A stretch of DNA of 64,000 nt from Bacillus sp. 03113 (GTDB lineage: Bacteria > Bacillota > Bacilli > Bacillales > Cytobacillaceae). The stretch spans positions 310,001 to 374,000 of the forward strand of contig NZ_VATK01000001.1 of NCBI RefSeq assembly GCF_006546985.1, given 5' to 3'. The notes below the pieces were generated by a model. The model saw only the letters and a program-made list of their open reading frames with translations. It ran no database searches and had not been told where the DNA came from. This document shows, piece after piece, positions 9,751 to 18,767 of this stretch (position 1 is its first letter; each line of letters begins with the position of its first letter). Made by a program: the position numbers and the translations under genes.

Positions 9751-11034
9751 ATGGGATTAAATATTTCTAGTTTAGAAAATATGAAATTAAAAGAGCTTTA
9801 TGAGCATGCTCGGGAGTATAAGGTTTCATACTATAGTAAATTAACGAAAAAAGAATTAATTTTTGCTATTTTAAAAGCTCGAGCAGAGTTAGAAGGATAT
9901 TTCTTCATGGAAGGTGTCCTTGAAATAATTCAATCTGAAGGCTTTGGATTTTTAAGACCGATCAATTATTCTCCTAGCTCAGAAGATATATATATTTCAG
10001 CTTCACAAATTCGCCGTTTTGACCTTCGGAATGGGGATAAGGTTTCTGGTAAGGTTCGACCGCCAAAAGAAAATGAACGTTATTTTGGATTATTACAAGT
10101 GGAAGCGGTTAATGGGGAAGATCCAGAGACGGCAAAAGAAAGAGTTCATTTTCCAGCACTAACTCCTTTATATCCAAATCGTCAAATGAAGCTTGAAACG
10201 ACTCCAAAGCATCTTTCCACTAGAATTATGGATGTACTAGCCCCAGTTGGATTTGGTCAGCGCGGACTAATTGTCGCACCTCCAAAGGCTGGTAAAACAA
10301 TGTTATTAAAAGAAATTGCGAACAGTATCACAACGAATCATCCAGACGCTGAGCTTATTGTTTTATTAATTGACGAACGCCCTGAAGAAGTAACAGATAT
10401 TGAACGCTCTGTTGCGGGTGATGTAGTCAGCTCAACCTTTGATGAAGTCCCGGAAAATCATATAAAAGTCGCAGAATTAGTTTTGGAAAGAGCGATGCGT
10501 TTAGTTGAGCATAAAAAAGACGTAATCATCTTAATGGATAGTATTACAAGGTTAGCTAGAGCGTATAACCTAGTGATTCCTCCAAGTGGAAGAACCTTAT
10601 CTGGAGGGATTGATCCGGCAGCTTTCCATCGACCAAAGCGCTTCTTTGGAGCTGCTAGAAACATTGAAGAAGGCGGAAGCTTAACAATTTTAGCAACGGC
10701 TTTAGTTGATACGGGCTCTCGGATGGACGATGTAATTTATGAAGAATTTAAAGGAACTGGAAACATGGAGCTTCATCTTGATCGTACCCTTGCAGAAAGA
10801 AGAATTTTTCCAGCTATTGATATTCGCCGTTCTGGAACTCGAAAAGAAGAGCTTCTTATTCCGAAGGATCGCTTAGATAAATTATGGGCCATCCGGAAAT
10901 CAATGTCAGATGCTCCCGATTTTGTTGAGAAATTTATGCGAAAGCTTAAACAAACGAAATCAAATGAAGAATTCTTTTCTCAACTAGGTGAAGAGATGAA
11001 AACAGCATTGGCAAGGAGCAAACGAGCAGAATAA
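9751..11034 (+). CDS. rho: Transcription termination factor Rho
   Basis: Hexameric RNA-dependent ATPase that ends transcription of untranslated RNA and suppresses antisense transcription. It has 427 residues, the same length as B. subtilis Rho. In order: N-terminal Rho_N helical domain (about 5-45), cold-shock-like RNA-binding domain with GFGFLR (about 50-125), then the RecA-type core with Walker [11 protein letters not shown] (about 176-185), Walker [17 protein letters not shown] and the [10 protein letters not shown]-loop region. The ribosome site before ATG 9751 is weak. It is followed closely by rpmE, which has its own promoter. Confidence 0.97.
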   Translation: MGLNISSLENMKLKELYEHAREYKVSYYSKLTKKELIFAILKARAELEGYFFMEGVLEIIQSEGFGFLRPINYSPSSEDIYISASQIRRFDLRNGDKVSGKVRPPKENERYFGLLQVEAVNGEDPETAKERVHFPALTPLYPNRQMKLETTPKHLSTRIMDVLAPVGFGQRGLIVAPPKAGKTMLLKEIANSITTNHPDAELIVLLIDERPEEVTDIERSVAGDVVSSTFDEVPENHIKVAELVLERAMRLVEHKKDVIILMDSITRLARAYNLVIPPSGRTLSGGIDPAAFHRPKRFFGAARNIEEGGSLTILATALVDTGSRMDDVIYEEFKGTGNMELHLDRTLAERRIFPAIDIRRSGTRKEELLIPKDRLDKLWAIRKSMSDAPDFVEKFMRKLKQTKSNEEFFSQLGEEMKTALARSKRAE

Positions 11035-11055
11035 TAGATAATTAAGAAACATCTG

Positions 11056-11084
11056 TTGCAAAGCGAAGATGTCCTTGCTATAAT
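11056..11084 (+). promoter_or_regulatory. rpmE promoter
   Basis: TTGCAA (11056-11061), exactly 17 bases, then a perfect TATAAT (11079-11084). The transcript would have a leader of about 80 bases before the rpmE ATG. Confidence 0.8.
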
Positions 11085-11170
11085 GAGTACAGTGTGTTTT
11101 GAATAAAGCAGTGGAAACTGTTGCATCTTACTCTGTTTCGAATGATTCAGGGCGGAAGGAGCTGAAAAGA

Positions 11171-11371
11171 ATGAAAGCAGGAATTCATCCTAACTATAAA
11201 GAAATTAAGGTGACTTGTGCTTGTGGTAATGAGTTTTTAACTGGATCTGTTAAAAATGAAATCCGTGTTGAAACTTGTTCTGAATGCCATCCATTCTATA
11301 CTGGTCGTCAAAAATTCGCTGAAGCTGGCGGACGTGTTGACCGATTCAACAAAAAATACGGCCTTAAGTAA
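11171..11371 (+). CDS. rpmE: 50S ribosomal protein L31 (zinc-binding form)
   Basis: Ribosomal protein of the large-subunit central protuberance and intersubunit bridge. The product has 66 residues beginning [14 protein letters not shown]. Four cysteines in the pattern CxC (16, 18) and CxxC (36, 39) mark the zinc-containing paralogue that is replaced by the YtiA type during zinc starvation in B. subtilis. The frame extends upstream, but ATG 11171 follows AAGGAG and matches family length. Own promoter and own terminator make it a monocistronic unit. Confidence 0.97.
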   Translation: MKAGIHPNYKEIKVTCACGNEFLTGSVKNEIRVETCSECHPFYTGRQKFAEAGGRVDRFNKKYGLK

Positions 11372-11384
11372 TCATAAACGTTTA

Positions 11385-11423
11385 AAAACAGGCAAGATGC
11401 TTTTCAACTTGCCTGTTTTTTTA
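11385..11423 (+). terminator. Terminator of rpmE
   Basis: ACAGGCAAG pairs with CTTGCCTGT, flanked by A-run and T-run; strong and possibly bidirectional. Confidence 0.9.
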
Positions 11424-11486
11424 TTTTATTTTAATAGATGAAAATGAAATTAATTGGAATATACTGTGTGAAAGGGGCGAAGTGTC

Positions 11487-12110
11487 ATGTATGTGATGAA
11501 GCATCATGGATGGGTTGAGGTCATATGCGGAAGCATGTTCTCTGGTAAATCAGAGGAGCTCATTCGACGTGTACGCAGAACTCAATTTGCAAAGCAAGAA
11601 GTTGTTGTTTTTAAGCCTCAAATAGATAATCGATACAGTAAGGAAGAGGTTGTATCACATAACGGAGCCGCTGTCACCGCTTTGCCAATTACATGCTCAA
11701 CGGATATTTTTAATCATATCAATCCTGATATAGAGGTCATTGCAATCGATGAGGTGCAATTTTTTGATAAAGAAATAGTCACCGTTATTCAGCACCTGGC
11801 TGATAGTGGATATCGAATTATTGCAGCTGGACTTGATCAAGATTTTCGAGGAGAACCGTTTGGTGAAATGCCTGCATTAATGGCGATTGCTGAATTAGTG
11901 ACAAAGCTTCAAGCTGTTTGTTCTGTGTGCGGATCTCCAGCTAGTCGTACGCAACGATTGATAAATGGACAGCCTGCCTGCTACGATGATCCTATTATTT
12001 TAGTAGGAGCATCTGAAGCTTATGAGGCAAGATGTCGTCATCATCATGAGGTACCAAAATCCCCGAATCCAATAAGCGATGAACAAACATCCTCTAAAAC
12101 TCTAGGATAA
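11487..12110 (+). CDS. tdk: Thymidine kinase
   Basis: Phosphorylates thymidine to dTMP in the pyrimidine salvage pathway. The type II kinase has 207 residues, with P-loop GSMFSGKS (15-22), the IDEVQFF Walker B segment (about 90-97), the [13 protein letters not shown] zinc motif, the [22 protein letters not shown] lasso and zinc region. ATG 11487 lies ten bases after AAAGGGG and gives the MYVMKHHGW start seen in Bacillus; ATG 11496 is a possible alternative. It sits between rpmE and prfA as in B. subtilis. The short C-terminal tail after HHHEV is variable in the family. Confidence 0.95.
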   Translation: MYVMKHHGWVEVICGSMFSGKSEELIRRVRRTQFAKQEVVVFKPQIDNRYSKEEVVSHNGAAVTALPITCSTDIFNHINPDIEVIAIDEVQFFDKEIVTVIQHLADSGYRIIAAGLDQDFRGEPFGEMPALMAIAELVTKLQAVCSVCGSPASRTQRLINGQPACYDDPIILVGASEAYEARCRHHHEVPKSPNPISDEQTSSKTLG

Positions 12111-12159
12111 AGTCTATTGCTTGGCAATAGCGATAGGAAATACCTCATATTGAGGAGCT

Positions 12160-12188
12160 TTGACTGTAAGAATGGGCTATACTATAAT
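12160..12188 (+). promoter_or_regulatory. prfA sigma-A promoter
   Basis: TTGACT (12160-12165), a 17-base spacer and a perfect TATAAT (12183-12188). Transcription from here gives a leader of about 145 bases before prfA. Confidence 0.82.
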
Positions 12189-12237
12189 GAAAATAATATA
12201 AGTAAAGGGGCTCTCCTTTTATAAAAAGAAACGACTT

Positions 12238-12267
12238 AGAAGCTAGCTTATTGTCTAGCTCTTTTTT
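12238..12267 (+). terminator. Terminator-like hairpin in the prfA leader
   Basis: AGCTAG (12241-12246) pairs with CTAGCT (12255-12260), followed by CTTTTTT. It lies about 45 bases into the predicted transcript, so it may be an attenuator. The stem is short. Confidence 0.4.
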
Positions 12268-12340
12268 AAGTAAAAGAAATTTAGTGCAGAAAAGCAGCGT
12301 TTTCGCTTTTCTTATGGAATGAAAATGAGGTGAAATAGTT

Positions 12341-13414
12341 ATGTTTGATCGACTTCAAGCAGTTGAAGATCGTTATGAGCGGCTGAATGAGCTGTTAAGC
12401 GATCCTGATATTGTAAATGATCCAAAGAAATTACGTGAATTTTCGAAGGAGCAATCTGACATACAAGAAACGGTTGAAGCCTTTCGAGAATATAAAGAGG
12501 TTCGCGAACAATTTCAAGATGCAAAAGTGATGCTTGAGGATAAGCTTGATACGGAAATGCGTGAGATGGTGAAGGAAGAACTATCAGAGCTATCTGGACG
12601 TATGGAAGAGCTAGAAGGCCGCCTGAAAATATTATTAATACCGAAGGACCCTAATGACGACAAAAACGTAATAATGGAAATTCGTGGTGCGGCTGGTGGA
12701 GATGAGGCAGCTTTATTCGCAGGTGATCTTTATCGTATGTATAGTCGTTTTGCGGAAGCGCAGGGCTGGAAAACAGAGGTCATTGAAGCAAGCTCTACAG
12801 GCGTTGGTGGTTATAAAGAAATTATCTTTATGATCAACGGAAGCGGAGCATATTCAAAGATGAAATTTGAAAACGGTGCTCACCGTGTTCAGCGTGTTCC
12901 AGAGACAGAATCCGGCGGTCGTATTCACACATCAACAGCCACTGTAGCCTGCTTGCCAGAAGCAGAGGAAGTGGAGATTGAAATCCATGAGAAGGATATT
13001 CGTGTTGATACATTTGCATCAAGTGGTCCTGGTGGACAAAGTGTTAATACAACGATGTCTGCTGTTCGTTTAACGCATTTACCTACTGGAACAGTGGTTT
13101 CTTGCCAGGATGAAAAATCGCAAATTAAAAATAAGGAAAAAGCAATGAAGGTTCTACGTGCTCGCGTATATGACAAATTTCAGCAAGAAGCTCAAGCTGA
13201 GTATGATCAGCAGCGTAAATCAGCAGTCGGAACCGGTGATCGCTCGGAACGAATTCGTACGTATAACTTCCCGCAGAATCGTGTCACTGATCATCGTATT
13301 GGTTTGACCATTCAAAAGCTCGATCAAATTCTTCAAGGGAAATTAGATGAAGTGGTCGATGCCTTAATTATGGAAGAGCAATCTAGAAAGCTAGAAGCCG
13401 CTTCAAATGTGTAA
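12341..13414 (+). CDS. prfA: Peptide chain release factor 1
   Basis: Recognises UAA and UAG in the ribosomal A site and triggers peptide release. It has 357 residues: N-terminal coiled-coil domain, the stop-codon recognition region, and the universally conserved GGQ at residues 231-233 in [10 protein letters not shown]. The GGQ glutamine is the substrate of PrmC, encoded immediately downstream with an 8-base overlap, so the two are translationally coupled. ATG 12341 follows GAGGTG. A near-consensus promoter with a hairpin-bearing leader lies upstream. Confidence 0.97.
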   Translation: MFDRLQAVEDRYERLNELLSDPDIVNDPKKLREFSKEQSDIQETVEAFREYKEVREQFQDAKVMLEDKLDTEMREMVKEELSELSGRMEELEGRLKILLIPKDPNDDKNVIMEIRGAAGGDEAALFAGDLYRMYSRFAEAQGWKTEVIEASSTGVGGYKEIIFMINGSGAYSKMKFENGAHRVQRVPETESGGRIHTSTATVACLPEAEEVEIEIHEKDIRVDTFASSGPGGQSVNTTMSAVRLTHLPTGTVVSCQDEKSQIKNKEKAMKVLRARVYDKFQQEAQAEYDQQRKSAVGTGDRSERIRTYNFPQNRVTDHRIGLTIQKLDQILQGKLDEVVDALIMEEQSRKLEAASNV

Positions 13415-14276
13415 TTCATTGAAAATATATGAAGCCCTCCAATGGGCTTCTTCTTTTTTAAAAAAACATGATCGGGATGAAAATGCGGGAGAAATTTTAC
13501 TTCGTCATATTTTAAATATAAGCAGGTCTCAGCTTTTGGCTCAACTAAGAGATGATCTATCCGTAAACGAGCTTGAACTATTTAAGGAACAGGTTACCTT
13601 ACATGGTGCTGGTCAGCCGATTCAATATATGATCGGGTTTGAAGAGTTTTATGGTAGAGAATTCAACGTCAATCATGAAGTATTAATTCCTAGGCCAGAA
13701 ACAGAGGAGCTTGTACTTGGTACAATTGAGCGAATTAACCGTCTTTATGAATCTAACGCTTCCTTAGAGCTTGCTGATATCGGAACGGGTAGTGGAGCGA
13801 TTGCGATTACGTTAAAATTAGAGAAACCAACCTTAACCGTTATCGCAACTGACATCTCTGAACGATCACTGATGGTAGCAGAGGAGAATTCGAAAAAGCT
13901 TGATGCGGATATTCAGTTTGTAAGAGGCGATTTACTGCAACCGTTTTTAGAAATAGGAAAAAAGCTTGATATTGTTATCTCAAACCCTCCATATATTCCA
14001 ATTGGTGACAAAGAAAAAATGTCGAATGTCGTTACAGAGCATGAACCTCATCGGGCTCTATTTGCTGGAGCAGATGGTTTAGATATGTATCGACAGCTAT
14101 GTTTAGACCTTCCTCGTGTATTGAAGGAAAAAGGATTGATTGGCTTTGAAGTGGGAGCAGGACAAAGTGAAGAGGTCGAAGCTTTATTAAAACAAGCCTT
14201 TCCGCATGCGAAAATGGATATTGTCCATGACATAAATGGCAAGGATCGTATGGTTTTTGCAGAAATCGGGTTTTAA
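13407..14276 (+). CDS. prmC: Peptide chain release factor N5-glutamine methyltransferase
   Basis: SAM-dependent enzyme that methylates the GGQ glutamine of release factors RF1 and RF2. The 289-residue product has an N-terminal helical domain (1-80), a SAM-binding motif [12 protein letters not shown], and the substrate-binding NPPY motif at 193-196. It overlaps the end of prfA by 8 bases. ATG 13407 has no good ribosome site of its own; TTG 13419 is another possible start. Coupled translation from prfA probably drives it. A terminator follows. Confidence 0.95.
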   Translation: MCNSLKIYEALQWASSFLKKHDRDENAGEILLRHILNISRSQLLAQLRDDLSVNELELFKEQVTLHGAGQPIQYMIGFEEFYGREFNVNHEVLIPRPETEELVLGTIERINRLYESNASLELADIGTGSGAIAITLKLEKPTLTVIATDISERSLMVAEENSKKLDADIQFVRGDLLQPFLEIGKKLDIVISNPPYIPIGDKEKMSNVVTEHEPHRALFAGADGLDMYRQLCLDLPRVLKEKGLIGFEVGAGQSEEVEALLKQAFPHAKMDIVHDINGKDRMVFAEIGF

Positions 14277-14286
14277 GATTATTTTC

Positions 14287-14326
14287 AGCCAGTTATGCTG
14301 TTAAAAAAGCATAGCTGGCTTTTTGT
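14287..14326 (+). terminator. Terminator of prfA-prmC
   Basis: AGCCAGTTATGC pairs with GCATAGCTGGCT (one G-U), followed by TTTTT. Confidence 0.85.
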
Positions 14327-14351
14327 GTGCATTTATCATTGTGTTTTGAAT

Positions 14352-14378
14352 AAAAAGATTCGATTTGAATCTTTTTTA
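14352..14378. terminator. Second hairpin terminator, symmetrical
   Basis: AAAAAGATTC and GAATCTTTTT form a perfect 10-bp stem with a 5-base loop, T-rich on both strands. It backs up the preceding terminator and isolates the next gene. Confidence 0.72.
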
Positions 14379-14482
14379 TGTGTAAAACCTTCAAATTGGT
14401 ATTTAAATACAGACGATAATCTTTTATGATTAATAATAGAACGATTGAACGTCAATTTCATGTGAATGAGGTGGTCGTGAGA

Positions 14483-15100
14483 GTGAAAAAAATATTATTT
14501 ATTTTATTTGGCTGTTTATTAACTGCGAGCGGAATTCTTTTCCTAAGGCACGGGCATCTCGTTACTGGAGGAACAGCTGGTCTAGCTTTAAGTCTTGCCT
14601 ATCTTAGTCGTTTGCCTTTTGATCTCGTTTTCTTCATCATTAATATTCCTTTCTATGTTTTTTCCTTTTTTAGAATGGGTATGAAATTTACCCTTGCAAC
14701 CATTTGTTCCATTTCAACCTTAACCCTTTTGACAAGCATCGATCATTTTCTTCCTGCGTTTTCTATTTCCATTTGGCTCAGTTCTATTTTGGGAGGGTCA
14801 TTAATAGGAATAGGTGTTATTTTTCTTTTTAAAAATGGATCTTCTCTTGGAGGAGCCCAAATTCTAACCCTTTTTCTACAAAAAAGATTCGGATTTAATC
14901 CAGGCTACGTAAACTTTCTTTTTGATTTCATTGTCGTATTGATCAGCTTTTATTTAGTAGGAATCACCAAAGGCTTACTATCTATTCTTTCGATCGCTGT
15001 TACAAGCTTTTTAATTGCCTCTTACAAAAATCAAATTTCTTTACCTAAAGGCAATAAAAAAAACTATCAAGTTGAATCTACCATGGCATTAAATAAATAG
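14483..15100 (+). CDS. YitT family membrane protein, short form
   Basis: Integral membrane protein of the YitT/DUF161 family, whose transport role is not established. About 205 residues with five or six hydrophobic segments; the N-terminal GCLLTASGILFLRHGHLVTGG and the later GGSLIGIGVIFLFKNGSSLGG are the two family repeats. Most YitT proteins carry a C-terminal DUF2179 domain, which is absent here. The frame starts at ATG 14426, but that has no ribosome site; GTG 14483 lies eight bases after GAGGTG and starts just before the first membrane span, so I chose it. In B. subtilis ywkF sits at this position, so this is a lineage-specific difference. Confidence 0.75.
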   Translation: MKKILFILFGCLLTASGILFLRHGHLVTGGTAGLALSLAYLSRLPFDLVFFIINIPFYVFSFFRMGMKFTLATICSISTLTLLTSIDHFLPAFSISIWLSSILGGSLIGIGVIFLFKNGSSLGGAQILTLFLQKRFGFNPGYVNFLFDFIVVLISFYLVGITKGLLSILSIAVTSFLIASYKNQISLPKGNKKNYQVESTMALNK

Positions 15101-15230
15101 TAGATTTAGAAAAAAATAAGAAGATAACTCATTTGGGGAACAGGCATTATCGGTTTCTTGGATGAGTTTTTGTTTTTAGGGAGTGATAGAATGTTTTGTT
15201 GTGGATATTTACGATAGAAATATATTGACG

Positions 15231-15387
15231 TCCAGCTCCGACGTACAGGACGTACTAGTGCCGATGAAGACATGCGGATGTGGTGTTCTTATCGGCCAGC
15301 GCGCCTAACCGCTCGGATCATAAGCCACAATCCGAAAGTCAATCAGGATTTCCTGCGGATTGCGTCTTATGTCTGTCGCGGCTGTTC
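15231..15387 (-). repeat. Modular intergenic repeat R4 (two modules)
   Basis: On the plus strand: CCAGCTCCGACGTACAGGAC, GTGCCGATGAAGACATG and ATCGGCC (GCCGAT/ATCGGC module), then GCGCCTAACCGCTCGGATCA through GTCTTATGTCTGTCGCGGCTG (CGCGACAGACATAAGAC module). These match R12 and R8 in reverse. The distal AAGCGG arm is missing. Confidence 0.8.
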
Positions 15388-15413
15388 TTGTATTTGAAAA
15401 AAATAATTTAATA

Positions 15414-15443
15414 GTTTAAGAATTTATTTTTCTGTCCACAATG
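15414..15443 (+). promoter_or_regulatory. Candidate sigma-F promoter of spoIIR
   Basis: GTTTA (15414-15418), 15 bases, then GTCCACAATG (15434-15443), close to the sigma-F pattern GTATA-N15-GGNNANANTR. spoIIR is a sigma-F gene in B. subtilis. The -10 resembles the one before spoIIQ (GTTCAGAATG). Confidence 0.55.
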
Positions 15444-15469
15444 TTTTTATGAAGGGGCGGTGCAGAAAA

Positions 15470-16399
15470 ATGAGGATTAAACATATGGCAATCATTTATT
15501 TACTTACTCTAATAATAGGTACAATATTCAGTTTATATATTCCGAAGAATGAAGTAACAGCGAAGAATGAAGTGGTTATTCCAAATGAAGCGATCCGATT
15601 GCGTATTTTAGCGAATAGTGACAAAGAAGAGGATCAAGCAGTAAAAAGACGAATTAGGGATGAAGTAAATAAAGAGATTACAGGCTGGGTGAAGGATTTA
15701 ACCTCGATTAAAGAATCTAGACGTGTGATTAAACATAAACTTCCAGAAATTAATAAAATTGCAGAAAGAATTATGAGGGAAGAAAAACTAGACCAAAATG
15801 TGAAGGTAGAGTATGGAAAGGTTAATTTTCCTACAAAGCTTTACGGTCAATTTCTTTATCCTTCTGGTCAATATGAAGCGGTTTTGATCACTCTTGGAAA
15901 TGGAAAAGGGGCCAATTGGTGGTGTGTTCTTTACCCTCCATTATGTTTTTTAGACTTTTCAAATGGAGTAGCTGTAGGTGAAGGCTTTGAGGAAAAAGGA
16001 GCTTCAGAAAGTCAAAAAACAAATGATGGAAGGAAAATAGAAACTACGGAAAACAATGATTCTATTAAACACGAGGATGATGTAGACGAAGCGGTACAAA
16101 ACATAAAAAAGGTAATGGATGAGAAAGACAACCAATCTGAAGTGGAGAAAGCGGCAATTAAAGCCATAAATAATAATCGTACAAATTCAAATACAAAAGA
16201 ATCGTCAGCGAACAATCATAAACAGGTAGAGGAAGAAAAACTTGTGAATAAAAGCAGTGACCATTCCAAAGAGGAGCAGAATCAAACGAAAAACAGCGAG
16301 AAAGCATCTAGTCAAAAGCAGCTTTACGTTCAAGACACTGAAGATAAGGTGGAAGTAAGGTTTTTTGTGAAGGATATTTGGGATAAAATCGCTAACTAG
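15470..16399 (+). CDS. spoIIR: Stage II sporulation protein R
   Basis: Forespore signalling protein, made under sigma-F and secreted toward the mother cell, where it triggers SpoIIGA to process pro-sigma-E. The 309-residue product has an N-terminal hydrophobic segment (about 5-22), then the conserved domain with IRLRILANSDKEEDQAVKRRIRDEV. A charged low-complexity stretch (about residues 185-285, rich in Asn, Lys, Glu, Ser) follows, and then the conserved end VEVRFFVKDIWDKI. This is much longer than the roughly 224 residues of B. subtilis SpoIIR, the extra length being the linker. ATG 15470 follows GAAGGGGCGG; ATG 15449 has no ribosome site. Confidence 0.92.
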   Translation: MRIKHMAIIYLLTLIIGTIFSLYIPKNEVTAKNEVVIPNEAIRLRILANSDKEEDQAVKRRIRDEVNKEITGWVKDLTSIKESRRVIKHKLPEINKIAERIMREEKLDQNVKVEYGKVNFPTKLYGQFLYPSGQYEAVLITLGNGKGANWWCVLYPPLCFLDFSNGVAVGEGFEEKGASESQKTNDGRKIETTENNDSIKHEDDVDEAVQNIKKVMDEKDNQSEVEKAAIKAINNNRTNSNTKESSANNHKQVEEEKLVNKSSDHSKEEQNQTKNSEKASSQKQLYVQDTEDKVEVRFFVKDIWDKIAN

Positions 16400-16421
16400 G
16401 CTTAATAAATGTGGAAAAAAT

Positions 16422-16633
16422 AAGAAAAGCGCAAGCGCCCTTGGGCATCGACGTAAAGTGCTGGAATGGATCGAGTGAGATATCGGAAACACGAAGAGCG
16501 CAAGCGTCGATGTTGACTTATCGTAGACGAGGTGAGGGAAGTACTTCTAGTCGATAGGGTGCTGGCCGATTAAGTACGCCACGTCCTGTGGCAACATCGG
16601 CACCAGTACGTCCTGTACGTCGGAGCTAGACAG
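16422..16633 (+). repeat. Modular intergenic repeat R5
   Basis: AAGAAAAGCGCAAGCGCCC starts 23 bases after the spoIIR stop. It continues with CATCGACGTAAAGTGCTGG (shared with R14), GATGTTGACTTATCGTAG (shared with R1, R2, R9) and GGCCGATTAAGTACGCCACG through TGTACGTCGGAGCTAGACAG (shared with R7, R11, R12). It is therefore a mosaic of three module types. Confidence 0.85.
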
Positions 16634-16696
16634 TAATCTAACTTCAGATATAAATTCTGGTGTATGAAAAAGAAGAGGAATTTTGTCTATTTTTTT

Positions 16697-16958
16697 TGTG
16701 GATAACTATAAAAAGCAAGATAGTTTTCTAGGTATATCCACAGAGTTACCCACAAAACAAGGTTATTTATACACAATTTGTGGATAAAACATGAGTTATA
16801 CCCATTTCTTAATTTTTTTTTAGAAATAAAAATTGCAATGAGCTTTTAAAATAGGCATAATGAAGGGAATGTCATACTATTTTGCTGAAGGTGAAAAAAA
16901 TGAAAACTTTTTTTTGGTCAGTGGATAATAATGTGGATAATCTTGATAGTTATCCACA
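16697..16958. promoter_or_regulatory. DnaA-box cluster spanning the ywlC promoter and first codons
   Basis: Exact TTATNCACA boxes on either strand lie at 16697-16705, 16767-16775, 16779-16787, 16932-16940 and 16950-16958. Single-mismatch boxes lie at 16734, 16746, 16796 and 16920. The last three lie inside ywlC. The interval 16805-16870 between the two groups is strongly AT-rich. From memory, B. subtilis has a DnaA-binding cluster at ywlC, so this looks conserved. Confidence 0.85.
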
Positions 16959-17940
16959 AATCTTAGAAGCTGCTGATCTATTAAATAAGAATGAAGTCGT
17001 TGCATTCCCAACGGAAACGGTTTACGGACTAGGAGGTAATGCGCTTGATGATACGGCGGTCACGAAAATTTTTCAAGCTAAAGGAAGACCGAGTGATAAC
17101 CCATTAATTATTCATATAGCTGAACAGAAACAGCTTCATCAGTTTGTAGAGGAGATACCACATAAAGCGCGCCAATTAATGGATGCTTTTTGGCCGGGGC
17201 CATTAACGATTATCTTTAAGAAAAAGGCAGGATTGCTCTCGGACAAAGCAACAGCGGGTTTATCCACAGTTGCAGTAAGGATGCCTGATCATCCTGTTGC
17301 CTTAGCCATTTTAAAGAACGCAGGTTTGCCTATTGCCGCTCCTAGTGCCAATAGTTCAGGTAAACCTAGTCCTACACAAGCACTGCATGTAAAGGAGGAT
17401 CTAAATGGCAAAATAGCAGGGATTGTAGATGGCGGTCCGACGGGGGTTGGAGTAGAATCAACAGTCATTGATTGTACGGAAGAGATCCCGGTCATTCTAC
17501 GTCCAGGTGGGGTGACAAAAGAAAAACTTGAAGAATTCATTGGCTTTGTAAAAGAAGATCAGGCCCTGCTGGATGAAAAGCATGCCCCGAAAGCACCAGG
17601 AATGAAATATACACATTATGCCCCGAATGCCCCGCTTTACTTAGTAACAGGTGACAAAAACACCATTCAAAAGCTTGTAACCAGAACACGTACGGAAGGC
17701 ATAAAAGTAGGGGTATTAACAACAGAGGAAAACAAAAATGCTTATGAAGCAGATTTTGTGTATGCTTGCGGGCATAGATCAAATCTTGAGTCCGTAGCAA
17801 GCACGCTTTATGAGGCGCTTCGCAGCTTTAACCACTCTGGGGTAGAGGTCATTTATAGTGAAATGTTTCCGAGTGAAGGAGTAGGGCAGGCGATTATGAA
17901 TCGACTGTTAAAAGCTGCTGGGCATAAAGTCATCTCATAG
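16900..17940 (+). CDS. ywlC: L-threonylcarbamoyladenylate synthase (Sua5 type)
   Basis: Makes threonylcarbamoyl-AMP from threonine, bicarbonate and ATP for the t6A modification of ANN-decoding tRNAs. At 346 residues it is the long Sua5 form. The N-terminal YrdC domain has FPTETVYGLG, AKGRPSDNPLI and PSANSSGKPSPT; the linker has SPGMKYTHYAP-type sequence (APGMKYTHYAP) and the C-terminal Sua5 domain ends VGQAIMNRLLKAAGHKVI. ATG 16900 follows GAAGGTG; TTG 16882 has no ribosome site. Several DnaA boxes fall in the first codons and encode VDNNVDNLDSYPQ, so the N-terminus is partly shaped by them. Confidence 0.95.
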   Translation: MKTFFWSVDNNVDNLDSYPQILEAADLLNKNEVVAFPTETVYGLGGNALDDTAVTKIFQAKGRPSDNPLIIHIAEQKQLHQFVEEIPHKARQLMDAFWPGPLTIIFKKKAGLLSDKATAGLSTVAVRMPDHPVALAILKNAGLPIAAPSANSSGKPSPTQALHVKEDLNGKIAGIVDGGPTGVGVESTVIDCTEEIPVILRPGGVTKEKLEEFIGFVKEDQALLDEKHAPKAPGMKYTHYAPNAPLYLVTGDKNTIQKLVTRTRTEGIKVGVLTTEENKNAYEADFVYACGHRSNLESVASTLYEALRSFNHSGVEVIYSEMFPSEGVGQAIMNRLLKAAGHKVIS

Positions 17941-18007
17941 AGCAGGTGAAGACTTTAAGCGGTATTAGATGGCGACACAACCTGTTTTAAAATTCCGACT
18001 GCATTAC

Positions 18008-18041
18008 TTCAAAAAGAATGACTGATTTCCTTCTTTTTGAA
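18008..18041 (+). terminator. Hairpin between ywlC and mntP
   Basis: TTCAAAAAGAA (18008-18018) and TTCTTTTTGAA (18031-18041) form a perfect 11-bp stem with a 12-base loop. The T-run is inside the stem, not after it, so termination is possible but not certain; it could also sit in an mntP leader. Confidence 0.4.
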
Positions 18042-18114
18042 ATTCGCTCTATTGAAAGTCTAAACTCCTTTGGACGTGCATATGCTGAATTAGCAAGTCC
18101 AAGGGGGCGACGAA

Positions 18115-18663
18115 ATGTCAAACATGATAGGAGAATTAGTTACACTCATTCTAATGACATTCGCACTAGGGATGGATGCATTTTCCATCGGCTTGGGAAT
18201 GGGGATGTATAAGCTTCGTCCAAGACGAATTTTTACAATAGGAGTTACAATTGGTTTATTCCATGTTTGGATGCCTCTATTAGGGATGATGACAGGCAGA
18301 TATTTATCTGAACAATTTGGCTCCATCGCAGCATATATTGGAGGAGGATTGCTAGTATTACTTGGAATCCAAATGATATGGTCGAGCTTTCGCCAAGATA
18401 ATGATAGTCTCATTACTCCTGTAGGTTTAGGACTGCTTGTTTTTGCGTTAAGTGTCAGTTTGGATAGTTTTTCAGTTGGTTTGACACTTGGAATCTACGG
18501 TGCTAAAACGATTATCGTATTAACGAGCTTTTGCATTGGTGCAACGCTGTTAACCTGGTTTGGCTTGCTTCTTGGACAAAATGTTCAGAAGTGGTTAGGC
18601 TCCTATAGTGAAGCCATTGGAGGGAGTATCTTACTTGTTTTTGGGGTTAAGCTATTATTGTGA
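18115..18663 (+). CDS. mntP: Manganese efflux pump MntP
   Basis: Six-span membrane exporter that removes excess Mn(II). The 182-residue protein has two homologous halves, each with an Asp motif in a membrane helix: [12 protein letters not shown] (about residues 20-31) and [12 protein letters not shown] (about 119-130), the likely metal path. It corresponds to B. subtilis YwlD/MntP, between ywlC and ywlE as here. ATG 18115 follows AAGGGGG. B. subtilis MntP is under MntR control; I did not find a clear MntR site. A short terminator follows. Confidence 0.93.
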   Translation: MSNMIGELVTLILMTFALGMDAFSIGLGMGMYKLRPRRIFTIGVTIGLFHVWMPLLGMMTGRYLSEQFGSIAAYIGGGLLVLLGIQMIWSSFRQDNDSLITPVGLGLLVFALSVSLDSFSVGLTLGIYGAKTIIVLTSFCIGATLLTWFGLLLGQNVQKWLGSYSEAIGGSILLVFGVKLLL

Positions 18664-18689
18664 ACACCTAAATATGGTGTTTTTTTTAT
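18664..18689 (+). terminator. Terminator of mntP
   Basis: AACACC and GGTGTT around a TAAATAT loop, then eight T. Confidence 0.75.
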
Positions 18690-18767
18690 GGAACCAGAAA
18701 TGATATCGATAAGATGAACGGGCTATTTCTGATATTTTCCTATAGATTAAGAAAGAATAACTTTTTG

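Noticed and set aside
18018-18212. 64-residue frame overlapping the mntP start
   Set aside because: It is out of frame with mntP, includes the mntP ribosome site, and has no family features.
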